64,000 bases of DNA from positions 161,235,580-161,299,579 of the forward strand of contig CM037877.1 of NCBI GenBank assembly GCA_021292165.1, read 5' to 3'. This DNA comes from Shinisaurus crocodilurus. Taxonomy: Eukaryota; Chordata; Lepidosauria; Squamata; Shinisauridae. The notes under the pieces were generated by a model that was given only the letters and a program-made list of their open reading frames with translations, had not been told where the DNA came from and ran no database searches. Below, piece by piece: positions 1-11,058 of this stretch. The stretch's first letter is position 1. Each line of letters begins with the position of its first letter. The position numbers and the translations under genes are program-made.

Positions 1-1090
1 GAGTCATCAATATGCAGATAATACCCAGCCCCAGCTATATCTCTTATTTTGGTTTCATGCTTGGGAAGTAGAGGAACTCTTGAACTGCTGTTTCTCAGCT
101 GTGAAGATCTGAATGGGGAAAAAACAAGCTGAAATTTAATCCGGACAAGCTGCAGGTATTTTTGGTGGATGGACCATCTGACTTTGGGCTGGGTGTTCAA
201 CCTGCTTTGGATGGAGTTGCGCTCCTGCATTGAGCAGGGGGTTGGACTTGATGGCCTTATAGGCCCCTTCCAACTCTACTATTCTATGATTCTATACCCC
301 TAAAAGATCAGGTTCGTAGTTTGGGAGTGAACTTCTGTTGTATGCCCAGGTGACATCCGTGATGGGAGTGCTTTTTCTCCCAGCTTCAGCTGGTATGCTG
401 ACCAAGGTGAACCTTCCCACAACCAATCATGTCCCTAGTGATCTTCAGATTAAACTACTGTAACACACTCTGCATGGGACTGCCCTAGAAAAGTGCCTGG
501 AAACTTGAAATGTTGCAAAATGTGGCAGCCACACCGTTGACTGGGACAAATGCTTTGCATACATTTCACCTCTTTTGCTTGAGCTACATCGCTTGCCGGT
601 GTGTTTCCAGGCTCAGTTCAAGGTGCTGGTTTGAACATTTAAAGCCTTCAACAGTTTGGGACCTTCAGTGCTTTTTTTTCTGGAGAAAAGGGTACCGGAA
701 CTCTTGGATTACATTTCCTCGGGAGTAGATGGCGATTAAATTGTAATGCAATTAATAGAAGAAAAGGTGCTAGGAACTCAGTTCCGGTGAGTTCCACCAG
801 AAAAAAAGCCCTGGGGACCTGTATACCTTAAGGACTGCCTCCTTCTGTATGTTCCTCCTCTCATGCTGTGGCCAACATCTGAGGCCCTATTACAGATTCC
901 TCAGCCATCAGTGGCAAAGTGGTGCTACTAGTAGAGCCTTTTTGGTAGTGGCACCCACCCTATGGAATGCCCTTCCAAGTGGGATCCATCATGGCCTGAC
1001 ATTGTATTCTTTCAGGCATTTGACTAAAACCTGGCTATTCAAAAAGGTATTTGGCTGAATGTTTTTAACCTATGTCTTTAATGGCATTCC
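1..1090 (+). mobile_element. Decayed L2-type LINE, 3' part, split by a CR1 tail
   Basis: Broken frames read HQYAD near the start (RT box), then NPDKLQVFLVDG, a domain parallel to the intact L2 at 41-43 kb, and near 950-1050 APTLWNALPSG ... KTWLFKK, the typical end of L2 ORF2. Many stops and small indels are present, so it is not coding. The left end is cut by the window edge. Bases 224-296 are foreign and listed separately. Confidence 0.8.
224..296 (+). mobile_element. CR1-type 3' tail inserted in the L2
   Basis: The block contains GAGCAGGGGGTTGGACTTG and CCCCTTCCAACTCTACTA and ends with repeats of the ATTCTATG octamer, the signature of CR1 3' ends. L2 sequence resumes at 297 (CCCCTAAAAGATCAGG), where the intact L2 copy continues without interruption, so this is an insertion. 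Confidence 0.75.
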
Positions 1091-1099
1091 CTTAAATCA

Positions 1100-1372
1100 G
1101 CCTTCCCCAACCCGGTGCCCTCCAGATGTTTGATTTCATAATAGAGTTGGAAGGAGCCTACAAGACTATCGAGTCCAACCCCCTGCTCAATGCAGGAAAC
1201 TAGAGGAGGGGTCTCCCATCCAAGTAATAACCAGGCTTGACCCTGCTTAGCTTTCCACGCTCAGACAAGCTGAGCCAGCATACAGGCCACAACTCACAGA
1301 ATTCCTGGCCACTGGCTATGTTGGCTGAGGATGATGGGAGTAGAAGTCTAAAACATCTGGAGTAAAAGACAT
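1100..1372. mobile_element. hAT-like palindromic MITE interrupted by the SINE
   Basis: Left arm: CCAACCCGGTGCCCTCCAGATG. Right arm: ACATCTGGAG near 1353-1362. The arms are inverted copies of a family seen also at 11852, 28075, 34003, 34651, 50155 and 62943. The central part (TTGGCTGAGGATGATGGGAG) matches the interior of those copies. The ends are worn and no target duplication is clear. Confidence 0.55.
1136..1283 (-). mobile_element. 5S-rRNA-derived SINE with CR1-type tail (copy 1)
   Basis: Read on the minus strand, 1275-1210 resembles 5S rRNA through the internal promoter: AAGCTAAGCAGGGTC (box A), then GGTTATTACTTGGATG and GGGAGACC (box C). A short linker (CCTCTAGTTTCC) joins it to a CR1-type 3' end (GAGCAGGGGGTTGG ... 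CTTCCAACTCTAT) at 1196-1138. The same junction recurs in the copy at 45.6 kb, which argues for a mobile family rather than chance. The copy appears nested in a hAT-like MITE (see 1100-1372). Confidence 0.7.
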
Positions 1373-1375
1373 GGA

Positions 1376-2400
1376 TTGTTATGGCAAATGAAGGAAAGAT
1401 AGTTTTGAATGTATAGCTGGCTGGTTGTATAGGGGATACCTGGATGAGTATGCCCATCAAACTGAGTTCTCCAATTGCATCTCACTCGGAATATTGCACT
1501 TGCAAATACTAATTTCAGCTGTTGGAATCTTCTAAGGAGCAGAAAAATAGGCTCAACTATTTACACTGAGTGCACAGGTTCATGGCCAACCGGAGAAGAT
1601 AACTATGCATAGCAATAATGTTTTGACCTTTCCATATTTTGAATATACCCAAGGATTTAGTTAAGCAAAGTCAATTTATATGCCACAAAGATTTTCAAAC
1701 TTAATATCAGGGACAAGACAGGTCTGTGGGCGGTCGTGCCAAATTGAGACCTCCTTCTAGCTCAGGTTACTTAAGGTCAGCGTCTGGGCTGGGAGCTGGA
1801 GAAGCTGAAGCTTGAAATGCAGCAAGGGGAAGCTACTGCTCTGCTGGACCAGACAAAAGCAACAAGCCAGCCTGCCCAATCCCCGATTTCCAGTGCTCAA
1901 AGGGAGTTCTTGCACGACAAGCAAGCAGACAGAAAATGACAACGGTGATTTAAACCAAGGGATCACTTTGCTTAATTAGCGATTCACAGTGCCATTCCTT
2001 AACCAGTTCCATATTTCCCTACCTTCTTGAAACTTATCTCCCTATTGATCTTCTGTCAGTATTATTATGGGTCTCACTGTACAGGTCGGGGGGACCCCAA
2101 TCCTTTTGGCAAACGCCATTCAGGATCTCTTAGCTCCCTCCGCTCCACAGATGTAAGAGCTGGGAGTGGGAGCTCACCTCCTTACCGCTCTGGCTGCTGT
2201 GGGTCTTCTTCTGTGCTTCCTGTCTCACGCTCAGTGGGGCAGAAGAAGTGATTTCAAAAGGGACTTCAGTGCTGGGGGTAGGAGCTTTGTCCTCACCTGG
2301 CTGATTGCCTCCCCTAATAGGCTTGCTGGCCCACAGGGTGCCCTCTCTCCTACCTTCCTCCCTCCTTTCTCACCTGATGGCAGCCTTTTTGCAGGGATGC
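1376..2400. other. Non-coding stretch, nothing recognised
   Basis: Unique-looking sequence downstream of PLPPR5 exon 5. Short open frames here (for example around 2027-2455 on both strands) show no domain, no biased composition shared between frames and no splice context. I see no repeat family that I can name. Confidence 0.4.
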
Positions 2401-2800
2401 ACGAGAACATCCCTGTTTGTGTCCGCAAAACACTCGAACATATCCACGTTCGCAACCCAAATGTGGACGTGACCAGGAGAACACGTTCTCTGAAAATGTC
2501 TGCAAATTCTCAAACACACACTCATGTGCACATAATGCACTTTTTAAAAACAAAAAACAAAAAAGCAGTTTTAAACTGCACATTTTTTTAAAAAATGTGC
2601 AATTCCATGCTTTAGTCTGTGGGGGAAAGTTCCGCAATGTTGAAAATTATGCAAATTTTTTGCGCAGGTTTCCCGTTCGATAAGAGTTTGTTTGTCACAA
2701 TCCTGTTCCTGTTCACGCAAAATGAACAGATATCGCAAATGCTTGCGGAAATCGAAGAGAGACCAACATCAGGTTGATGTTCAGAGAATCTGGGTGAATG
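2400..2800. repeat. AT-rich dispersed repeat of unknown class (copy 1)
   Basis: A block rich in GCACA, TTTTTAAAA and TGCAAA, with CCATGCTTTAGTCTGTGG followed by GGAAAGTTCCGCAA. The same wording recurs at 27095-27345 (CCATGCTTTAGTCTATGG). Looser relatives with runs of 'gcacaaa' and 'tgcatacatt' lie at 6740-7040 and 38560-38950. Several copies end near CATCCCT, which suggests a DNA-transposon end, but class and borders are uncertain. Confidence 0.45.
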
Positions 2801-4241
2801 CAAACATTGTTTGTTGGCTCATCCCTACCTTTTAGCTCCCATCACAGGAACAGAGAAGAGTTGGGAGGGACGCACAACCCCCCTCACGCATTCACCCACT
2901 GTGTGAGGGGAGTCATTCCATTCCATGTGGTGCTGGGATTGATGCCTTGCCCCCATATTCCCAGCAATGTGTACCTTCCTTTCCATCTGAGACGGAACAG
3001 TCTGTACATAAGATGTAACATCATGCTGGATTCAGCTATAGGAGTTGGGTGCTGATCTTTTAACATTTTAAAGAGTGTCCAGATGAGAGAAATTAAAGTC
3101 TTCCCCTCCTTGCTCCCATGTTCCTGTGCCTTCTAGCATTTTTCTCCCAGCTTAGCTCCAATCTGGAAGTGAGCTTGGCTCGGAGAACAGTGCCTGAAGT
3201 GATGGAGAGTAATAAGGTAAGGGAGGGGAGGGCTCAGCTGCCCCCCCCCAACACCCCTTTCCCAGGGCAGCCAGTATCTTGCTTTATTTTGACATCTCAC
3301 AAAGAGCTAAGAGAATGGATTATACTGAAGATACACACTCATCAACTGAATGCCTGCTCAAGCAAATGAGATGGTGACCTCCTTATGACAAAGTGTCAGA
3401 AAGGCTTACTTAGACATCTTTGCTTTAAAAGGCATGACCAAAAAGAAATCTGTTTATTCTCTGACAGAATGGAATGAAACACATAAAGACTCTTACAACT
3501 GTTCACACTCAGCTGTGTAACTCCCACAGGTTTTAAGTTAGATCAAGGGGTTTATCTCTAAGGAAACAAATGAACAAAAAAAATCTCTGTCTTTGAGCCA
3601 CTTCATGCATTACTGTCTAATCCCGCAACTTTCATGCACACAAGCAGTCTCCCATATGCGCTGGCAATGCAGATGCGCATCCTGAGGAATCCCCATCTGC
3701 ACCACATTGCTCCTCCGAGCAATGCAAATGGACGGGGGGGGGGCACCCACTTGTTTTGTGCATCTGCTTTCAAACTAACTAGGGTTCACCATTCAGTCTG
3801 AACTCACGGGAACTCTAGTTAGTTTGATCTATGGTTTATTAACAAGCCAGGTTCATAGAGCACGGTTTGATCCTGGCTTCCTCGAACAAATTACTGACTA
3901 TTTTAAACTAAGTTTCCTCAAGTTCAGACCTAATGAGGAATTCTAGGTAGCTTAAAAGTGGAAGCAGATGCTTCTAATCTCTTCCTCACGACCGTGCCAG
4001 AGGAGAAGGAAGTGCGCAGACCCGAGGCTCACTGCCAATCGTGCTCATAGGTTTAGCATTATGTACAAAATTAGCCTTAGTCTTCCAAGGCCACAGTGCA
4101 TTTTCTTCATGGTATGCCACAGTCTTTGAAAACATAGAGGGGTAGTCCTAGCATACAAATCATGGTAGTTTGTGACTACAATTTAGAAGATTCATGTGTC
4201 ACATCACTAGACTTAAGGAAGGCAGTCATTACACTGCAGAT
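2800..4241. other. Non-coding stretch 3' of PLPPR5 exon 5
   Basis: I searched the minus strand for the expected terminal exon of PLPPR5 (tail ending with an EVT-like sequence) and did not find it. G/C mononucleotide runs occur near 3241 and 3735. No other gene or repeat is supported. Confidence 0.4.
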
Positions 4242-4277
4242 TCAACAAGAAAAGACTCTATCCCAGACAGATGTTAC

Positions 4278-4397
4278 CTTTTCTAAAGGACTTTCTACCC
4301 GAGGGATGCTGATCATAGGCATTTGAGCCAGATTGTCCATATGTGAATGTTCATTTTCTGGTTGTCTACCTCTAAAATTATTTACCACACACACAAC
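4278..4397 (-). CDS. PLPPR5: PLPPR5 coding exon (probably exon 5), C-terminal cytoplasmic tail
   Basis: This is 120 nt, 40 codons, phase 0. The acceptor is CTTCTCTTTCCAG; the exon opens GTT GTG TGT and reads VVCVVNNFRGRQPENEHSHM, then DNLAQMPMISIPRVESPLEK. These are the end of the last membrane segment and the cytoplasmic tail. After AAG (Lys) comes GTAACA, a usable donor, which would lead to the short final exon of the family; that exon was not found in the window. If the donor is not used, translation runs 11 more codons (VTSVWDRVFSC) to a TGA at 4242-4244, giving an alternative tail. Confidence 0.93.
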
Positions 4398-4799
4398 CTG
4401 GAAAGAGAAGGAAGAAATAAAATATTATGAAAGTACTGTATAGACTGGATCCTCAACTTCTACATTCACGGTACAATGCGCTCAGGTATAAATTCTAATT
4501 AGTACATCGCTATTCCAAACTGAATGAGAATTCGAAAATATTTCCACTGACACAAGGTTGTAACTTAATGCAGTGCTGCCTTATATAATTATAAACTTAG
4601 GATAGTTTTTAAGACTACACAGGTAGGTTGCCATTCCATACAGTTGCTATTCATGGCACTTAAAAGCAACATTTTTAAGCACCTTGGGGATGTTTTCAAC
4701 TTCACTGAAACTTCATGTTTTCAACTCCAACATGCACATTCACATGGGTCTGGAGAGGTAGGGACCTGGAGAGACTGCAACCCTATCACTGATTCACGT

Positions 4800-5290
4800 T
4801 CTTAACATTCCAGCAGAACAGAAGTGGGCCCGTGGGCTGTGTGTGGCTCCCCATGGCCATTTTTGTGGCCCATGCTGTATCTCCCTGCTGCTGTGGTCAC
4901 CAAAATTGTGCCACCAAAACCACAGAGCAAAGAGAAAGTAGCATTGGCAGCCAAAATTACAGCAATTCTGAAAGGAAATGAGGTGCATGGGGAGCGCATG
5001 CCTTGTTTGTAAGCAGAACCACACTTATGGAAACACAATTCTGTTTGGAAACAAGGTACACGTTTCCCTGCCAAACAGCTGCAATTCTGACCAACACCAC
5101 CACCCCGGCAGGTCAGCAGAGCTCTCAGAAGGGAGTGCCACTGACTTGTCCCGATCCGGAAAATGAACATTTCTGCTAACTTCTGGGGTTAATTTTAGAA
5201 GCGTGAAAGCCCTGTCGCACAAGTGGTCACTACCATGAGCACAACACAGACAGCAGAGGTGGAGTGGCCCCCACTGGATACTGCCCACAG
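4800..5290. other. Intron 4 stretch with spurious open frames
   Basis: Overlapping open frames occur on both strands but encode nothing recognisable and do not agree with each other. It lies within the 1.4 kb intron between PLPPR5 exons at 6016-5840 and 4397-4278. It may be a worn repeat, but no termini are seen. Confidence 0.35.
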
Positions 5291-5478
5291 AACTCCCTTA
5301 ACAGAAGTTTCCCCATTCAGTTCAATGGCGGGGACAGCTCCATGTAGGCGAAAAGATGCATGTGTGGAACTATTCCACCCAACAAAGTGAATGGGAGATC
5401 TCTCATATGAAGGTGCTCTATGTGTGCACTGAGGTACATACTGGGCTCTAGTTCAGCATAATTGTGTATTTGTTTCTA

Positions 5479-5728
5479 CAGTAATACCTTGGATTGCAAG
5501 TAACTTGGTTTGAGAGGGTTTTGCAAGACAAGCAAATTTTTAAATATTTATTTATTTATTTTTTAGTTGATATACAAGCGACGTCTTGCAATACAAGTAC
5601 TGTAGTACGGCTTAAATTAAAAATCTCTGTACAAATTTTTTTTGGGGGATTTTGTTTTGATATAAGAGTGTTTTGGATTACAAGCACGTTTCCGGAACAA
5701 ATTATGCTCTCAATCCAAAGCATGACTG
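5479..5728. mobile_element. Tigger-like (TcMar) MITE
   Basis: It starts CAGTAATACCTTGGATTGC and ends in ATGACTG, flanked by TA on both sides (5477-5478 and 5729-5730), as in Tc1/mariner insertions. The right arm (TTGGATTACAAGCACG, TTCCGGAACAAATTATGC) is the inverted relative of the left arms of the copies at 46779, 54898 and 55157. About 250 bp, non-coding, inside PLPPR5 intron 4. Confidence 0.8.
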
Positions 5729-5839
5729 TATTTATGAATAGTTGTCATTCAGCCAGATTTTGATGAAATTATTGAAATGAGGACTCCTTTGCAGCCAATC
5801 CCACATGTAACAGAAAGGTTCACGTGTAGCAGTACTTAC

Positions 5840-6016
5840 CAAAAACACTGCTATAGATACACCAACTAGAAATCCTGCTATCACGTCCGACCAATGATTT
5901 CGATATTCTGCTACTCTGTTGATACCAGTAAGAAATGCCATGCACATTAAGCTCAAGCAAAGCACTGGTTTCGCCAGCCTTGTTCCCCTGGCTTTTATCG
6001 TGTTGGTGATATACAT
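5840..6016 (-). CDS. PLPPR5: PLPPR5 coding exon (probably exon 4)
   Basis: This is 177 nt, 59 codons, phase 0 at both ends. The acceptor is TTTTCCCCCTAG directly before ATG TAT ATC; that ATG is an internal methionine, not a start. The donor is GTAAGT after GTG TTT TTG. It encodes MYITNTIKARGTRLAKP, a membrane segment (VLCLSLMCMAFLTGIN), the degenerate C3 motif NRVAEYRNHWSD, and the last membrane segment (VIAGFLVGVSIAVFL). In active enzymes C3 is SR-x5-H-x3-D. Here the catalytic His position is Asn, while the final Asp is kept. Confidence 0.96.
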
Positions 6017-6192
6017 CTAGGGGGAAAAGATCAGGAAGTATTTTTAAAGCAATATCAGTTTTCATCCAGTTCATAAGGAAAGAAAAGCATTATCATTCAG
6101 ATTGAAACACGCAGCACTTACAAAATTCAAATGTAGAAAGTGCACATTTAAGCCATGGTCAAAGCAGTCATTTATTTATTAAGTAAAAGGTT

Positions 6193-6480
6193 ATATGGAC
6201 TTTGAAGAAGCCCGAGTGCAAGGTGAAAGGGAGAAACGTGCTAAGTGAAAAGCACGTCAAACGAATCCTTTACAGGACCATCTTCCATCTGGTAACCTGT
6301 GTCCTCACTGTGGGAAGCTGTGTGGATCTAGAATTGGCCTCCATAGTCACTCACGGACCCATCACTAGAGTCTACGCAATTTTTTAGAATTTCCTCTTTT
6401 TATAATTTTCTTTTTGTGATTTTATCCTGGAAGACAATCTTACTCGGTCACGAGTTATCGCCTACTACTACTCAGTAGAT
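6193..6480 (+). mobile_element. LINE 3' fragment encoding a C2H2 finger (copy 1)
   Basis: An open stretch reads LCPHCGKLCGSRIGLHSHSR before a stop, giving a C-x2-C and H-x4-H pattern. CPHCGKLCGSRIGLHSH-type fingers occur at the C-terminus of some non-LTR retrotransposon ORF2 proteins. The fragment runs into a 3' end with GAAGACAATCTTACTCGGTC. A close inverted copy lies at 63640-63960. The LINE clade is not certain. The upstream part carries an in-frame TGA that the other copy lacks. Confidence 0.6.
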
Positions 6481-6739
6481 TTATACCCCACTTTTAGCCT
6501 GCAGTCCCAGAGGCTGAAACCATTTATAAAATGCAACAGGAACATTACAAATCATCCACTTGGAACAAAACAAAACAAAATAGTTCAGCTGAAGATGAAG
6601 TGGATGCCTGGTGTTATCTTTGCCCGCCTCCCTCTCTCCTGTTTCTTCCTGTTGGGAAGCTGGAAATAGATGGCTCTATAGTGGAGAAGGGGAGAGCCCA
6701 GCCACAGCAAGAGCAGGTGCCTATGGATGGGTGAGAAAT

Positions 6740-7045
6740 TTGTTATGTCAAGGATTTTTTAAAATGTGAATTTAGCAAATTTGCACCTCCTGAACCAACA
6801 CACAAGCTGACACAAGGTTGAGTCCCCAAATCTGCACTTTTCTGAGCTTGGTGATGCAGCCCATTGGCGGGGAAATGTGCACAAAAATGTACATATTAGG
6901 AGAAAGTATGCACAAAACTGCATGACAGCAATGGAAAATACTTGAAAAAATGTACACATTTAAAAAAATGCACATATTAGGAAAAATAAACACAAAAAAG
7001 GTATACATTTTCATATGGATTTTCTTCTTCTTTAAAACCACCAGC
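6740..7045. repeat. AT-rich dispersed repeat of unknown class (copy 2)
   Basis: Runs of GCACAAA, TGTACACATTT and TGCACATATTAGG spaced at about 20-30 bp, similar in style to 2400-2800 and 38560-38950. Non-coding. Confidence 0.4.
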
Positions 7046-7047
7046 TC

Positions 7048-7805
7048 AGTTGGCTTTAAAAGGGGATTTAAAAAATACACGGCTTGGGACTGCAATACCT
7101 GATGGAACGCCTCTCCCAAATGCAATCTACAACAGGACACTACGCTCAACATCCAAGCCTTTCTGCAAGTGGCTTCTTCGAGGGAGGCTCAGAGGGTGGC
7201 AACAAGGGGTAGGGTCTTCTCAGTGGCGGCCCCGACTGTGGAATGATCTCCCCACTGAGGCCCGCCTGGAGCCAACGTTGTCATCTTTTCAGCGTCAGGT
7301 TAAGACATCCCTCTGTGCTGAGGGGTTTAAGAACATCTGGGGCTCAATGGGGCATGCATGTCAGGTGTTCGTACAGGTCTATTCTATATTGAGAGCCAGT
7401 GTGGCGTAGTGGTTAGAGTGTTGGACTGGGACTCGGGAGATCCGGGTTCTAGTCCCCGCTCGGCCATGAAACTCACTGGGTGACTTTGGGCCAGTCACTG
7501 CCTCTCAGCCTAACCTACCTCACAGGGTTGTTGTGAGGATAAAATGGAGAGGAGGAGGAGGATTATGTAAGCCGCCTTGAGTTCCTTGTAGGAAAAAAGG
7601 CGGGGTATAAATGTAATAAATAAAATAATAATAAATAAATATTGAATATTGTTATTTCTGGCTAAATTGTTTTAAAATCTTTTATATGTTTTAATTTTTT
7701 TAAAGAATTATCTTATGCTGTTTTATTGTATCTTGGCCTTGTTTTAGGCACTGCTGTAAACCGCCCAGAGAACTTCGGCTGTAGAAATAAATAAATAAAT
7801 AAATA
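7048..7805 (+). mobile_element. L2 LINE 3' end interrupted by a SINE
   Basis: 7048-7388 translates to the ORF2 end (RLWNDLPTEARLEP ... SFQRQVKTSLCAEGF). After the SINE, 7630-7805 continues with the L2 3' UTR: CCGCCCAGAGAACTTCGGCT and a TAAATAAA tail. Related to the copy at 35675-36650. Decayed. Confidence 0.8.
7391..7628 (+). mobile_element. MIR-like CORE-SINE (tRNA head, core, LINE tail)
   Basis: The head has GTGTAGTGG-like box A (GTGGCGTAGTGGTTAGAG) and box B GGGTTCTAGTCCC. The core contains TGACTTTGGGCCAGTCACT and CCTCACAGGGTTGTTGTGAG, as in MIR. The tail GCCGCCTTGAGTTCC ... GGCGGGGTATAAAT ends in AATAAA repeats. It splits an L2, and ATATTGA appears at both borders as a possible target duplication. 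Confidence 0.85.
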
Positions 7806-8012
7806 AAATTTATGGAGGATAGGCTATTAATGGCTACGAGTTCTAATGGCCATTATGCTACCTCCAGTATTGCTGGGGAATAGGAGCAGGAGGGTGCTGT
7901 TGCACTCATGTCCTACTTGCGGATTTCCCACGGGCCGCTGGTAGGCCACTGTGTGACCGGAATGCTGAACTAGGTAGACCCTTGGTCTGATCCAGCACGG
8001 CTCCCCTTATCA
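7803..8012 (+). mobile_element. CR1-type LINE 3' end
   Basis: TTTATGGAGGATAGGCTATTAATGG ... GCCACTGTGTGACCGG ... CTTGGTCTGATCCAGCACGG. The same 3' end, more complete, occurs at 38010-38370. Confidence 0.6.
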
Positions 8013-8117
8013 CAAATGTATGCAGAAACAAGACAGAACAAGCTTGACCTCAAAAATTCGACAATCTCAGCAAGAATGATATTGACAGATCTGTTCATCC
8101 CTACAGTGAGATCTCTG

Positions 8118-8337
8118 CAGGGGAGGCTGGTGACTCCTATTTCGGCGGGGCTCCTTTTCCATTGCAGGTTTCATTTGGAGCTTCATAGGAGCTATCCACG
8201 GTGCTGAACTCCATCCCCCCAAATAGGTTCATCACCATGGAGCACCATGGATAGCTCCTATGACACTCCAAATGAAACCTGCAAAACCTGCAATGGAAAA
8301 GGAGCCCCACCAAAATAGGAGTCACCAGTCTCCCCTG
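8118..8337. mobile_element. Palindromic hAT-type MITE
   Basis: Left end CAGGGGAGGCTGGTGACTCC; the right end is its near-perfect inverted copy. Flanking octamers GATCTCTG and GATACCTG match at 6 of 8 positions, the expected hAT duplication after decay. The arms pair over most of 220 bp. Related to the element at 34295-34502. Confidence 0.75.
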
Positions 8338-8339
8338 GA

Positions 8340-9770
8340 TACCTGCTTTTCTTCCCCCCCCCCCTGGAATCCTTTCCACTGGGAAGTTGGTGGTAGATGG
8401 CCCTGCGGTGGAGAGTGGGACAGTCTAGCTAGAGCAGTAGCAGAAGACTGGTGTTGTCCACTTGCCTCCCTTGTTCTCCCATTCCTTCCTGCAGGGTAGT
8501 TGGTGGTAGATGGAGTGGGGGGATCTACCCCCCACCAGCTGGAGCAGGTGCCTGGCCTTGACTTGGCCTACAAGCCTCCCTCCCTCTCCCCCCACATTTA
8601 TTTACACAGCCATAATGGGACCGTGCACACAGCCAGAGTGTTGTGAAATGTCTGGCTGAATAAACTAACCAAGGGCCGACAATAACAGGGGGAAATTATA
8701 CCACCACTCTTCATTCTAATACTGGCACTTTTCAGCAATATTGGAGAGATGGCTAATGAATGCACCTCCACGACTTGCCTTTTCATAGGCACGAAGGAAG
8801 GGCAATTAATGTGAATCAATTTCATTGTGTGAAGAGAATAGAAATTGAAGCTCCTCTACGGTGAATCTAAAAACTTCTTTGCTGTTTATGTTTCCAGCAC
8901 ACCACACAGACATAGCAAGTAATCTTGTTGCAGGCTATGGCCACTGTCCAACACTGGCGTGCTTTTAAGTGAAGTCAATGGACTGAGTGCACATTGTTCT
9001 GTATTAAACTGTGACTTATGCCTTTCTTCACTGTTCAGTCAAATGTGTTCAGTATTAAAATGAAACAGCAAATGCCTACAAATTGCATTCTTGATGGCTC
9101 TCCACCTCTTCCAGTCACCAGATGAAAGATGTTGAGAAACTCCTAGTGACAATGTTCAAAACCTGTTCTTTTAGCGTCAGACAGAGATATATGGTTTATA
9201 GAATTAAGAGGTAACTGCCTGATTTATCCTAATAACAAACCTATGAGTCAACACTCCAGTTTTACACACAAGGACCGAACACCAAGGCTAGAGACAAACT
9301 ATGGCTTTCTTTGGAATTTTGAAGGCAGTATAGCCACTTCTGGTATTTGAAAAGCTGCAAAACCTGTTTGACCAGTCATGGCAGTGGGTCAAAACCAATG
9401 TGGGTGTACACCAACTTAACGATGTCTCTAGTGTACCAGTTTCACCTCTTTTAATCTGTCTCAAACCCAAAAGAACCTTACCCCCTAGGCATCTCCAACA
9501 CATAGACTAGAATTTGAATCCAGTCTCCCAGGTCCATGATTAATGCTATTCACAATACAACGCTTGAAATTGTCTCTGTATACTGACTATACCAGGCAGC
9601 AATCTGTGTGGTGTGCTAAGTGTCTCATCATGCTGATGGCACACACCCCCCACACACACACTCCTGGTTTTTCTCAACACTGCTGCAAACAGTCTTGTGG
9701 GCAGCTTGGGAAGAGATCATACAATTGGGGCTAGTCCTCATGACAACTTATTTGCAAGGCTGTTTTAAAC
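8340..9770. other. Intronic stretch, nothing recognised
   Basis: Part of the 37.8 kb PLPPR5 intron. No homology or repeat termini stand out. Open frames under 80 codons show no domain. Confidence 0.35.
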
Positions 9771-9776
9771 TGCAGG

Positions 9777-9829
9777 GTGTGTGTGTGTGTGTGTGTGTGT
9801 GTACACGCGTGCGTGCGTGCGTGCGTGCA
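9777..9829 (+). repeat. GT/GTGC microsatellite
   Basis: A run of GT dinucleotides passes into CGTGCGTGCGTGC. Pure simple repeat. Confidence 0.95.
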
Positions 9830-10820
9830 TAATACACGCTGGAATCCCTTGTGAATACTAAAATTCCAGTCCTTGCAAAACATGGCATTTAATCATTTTG
9901 CTTACATACATTTCCATAAGAGAGAGGAAAAAGTAGTAGGAAAATTAGGTTCATCTTGTAGCAAAATGCCGAAGCTCATCACCTGCTTGTGAAATAAGCT
10001 CTTTTATGAACGGCAAGCGAACAAAAATAATTCTGCCTAAGACAGACAGAATAAATCAATGGTAAAAAAGAGACTGCATCCCTAAATCAAACACTTCCTT
10101 CTTTCTCCCCTCATTTGGGAAGCAATATGATTTTCACTTCACAGCTCTTCTTTTATCTGCAATCCGCAAATTGCAGCAGGTTCTCTTTTCCATAGCGTAT
10201 GTTGCCATACTAGGATGGAATACTGATGAGCCGAGAAGGACTTCAACTTCTACCTGATTTTGCCTTCCACATCTTCAGATACTAATAAATTCTCAAGTGC
10301 TTTTGAGATGGATTCTCCAAGGCCTGCGTTTAAGTCTTGCTCCACACTTTATGTGGCCACCATGTTAGCCAGGATTCAATGGTATCCCTTGCAGTAAACT
10401 CAAAAAGTGTGAAAATAAGGTGTCTGTCCTTTGACTGGAAGCCCTGACTGGACCAATGTGTTCTGACACATGTTCTTAGGTGCTTAAGGGCCGCTGTTCA
10501 TACCTTATGGTGCACCCCCGCAGCAAACACACTTGTGGTGTAAAGCGTCGACTCTAGACCCGGTGACTCTTCCACCTGTAAGTTCTCACCAGCCAACCAA
10601 CACAAGAAATAGAAATCACACAGGATTCATGTTTGCAGCTACTGACTACCTGATGGCTAATGAATGTTTAATTCAGCCCTTGTGCAGTGAGATCCTAAAT
10701 ATGCTTATTCAGAATTCAGTCCCACTGTGTTTAGTGGGGCTTTCTCCCAGATAAGTGTGGATAGGAAGGACTGCAGTCTTCAGAACAGAGGTAAAGTGTG
10801 AAGGGCAGGCATGTGTCTGA

Positions 10821-11058
10821 GCCAGTGTGGTGTAGTGGTGAGAGTGTTGGGCTAGGACTTGGGAGATCCGGGTTCTAGTCCCCAGTCGGCCATGAAACTC
10901 ACTGGGTGACTTTGGGCCAGTCACTGACTCTTAGCCTAACCTACCTCACAGGGTTGTTGTGAGGATAAAATGGAAAGGAGGAAGATTATGTAAGCTGCCT
11001 TGGGTTCCTTGCAGGAAAAAGGCAGGGTATATTAAATAGAATTAATTAATTAATTAAT
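10821..11058 (+). mobile_element. MIR-like CORE-SINE
   Basis: Same structure as 7391-7628: GCCAGTGTGGTGTAGTGG head, GGGTTCTAGTCCC box B, MIR core, GGCAGGGTATATT tail and an AATT-rich end. A short repeat ending in GGGGCTTTCTCCCAGATAAG lies just upstream (10700-10770) and belongs to the MITE family described at 14070 and 23206. Confidence 0.85.

Noticed and set aside
2027..2683. Cluster of short frames on both strands
   Set aside because: No shared signal, part lies in a dispersed AT-rich repeat.
1..4241. Last coding exon of PLPPR5
   Set aside because: Searched on the minus strand for the expected tail; no match with a splice acceptor was found.
6014..6016. ATG at the start of the PLPPR5 exon as a translation start
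   Set aside because: It lies directly after a splice acceptor and matches an internal Met of the family.
9600..9840. Regularly spaced CACACA/GTGTGT as an array of regulatory sites or CRISPR-like repeats
   Set aside because: Plain dinucleotide microsatellite without spacers.
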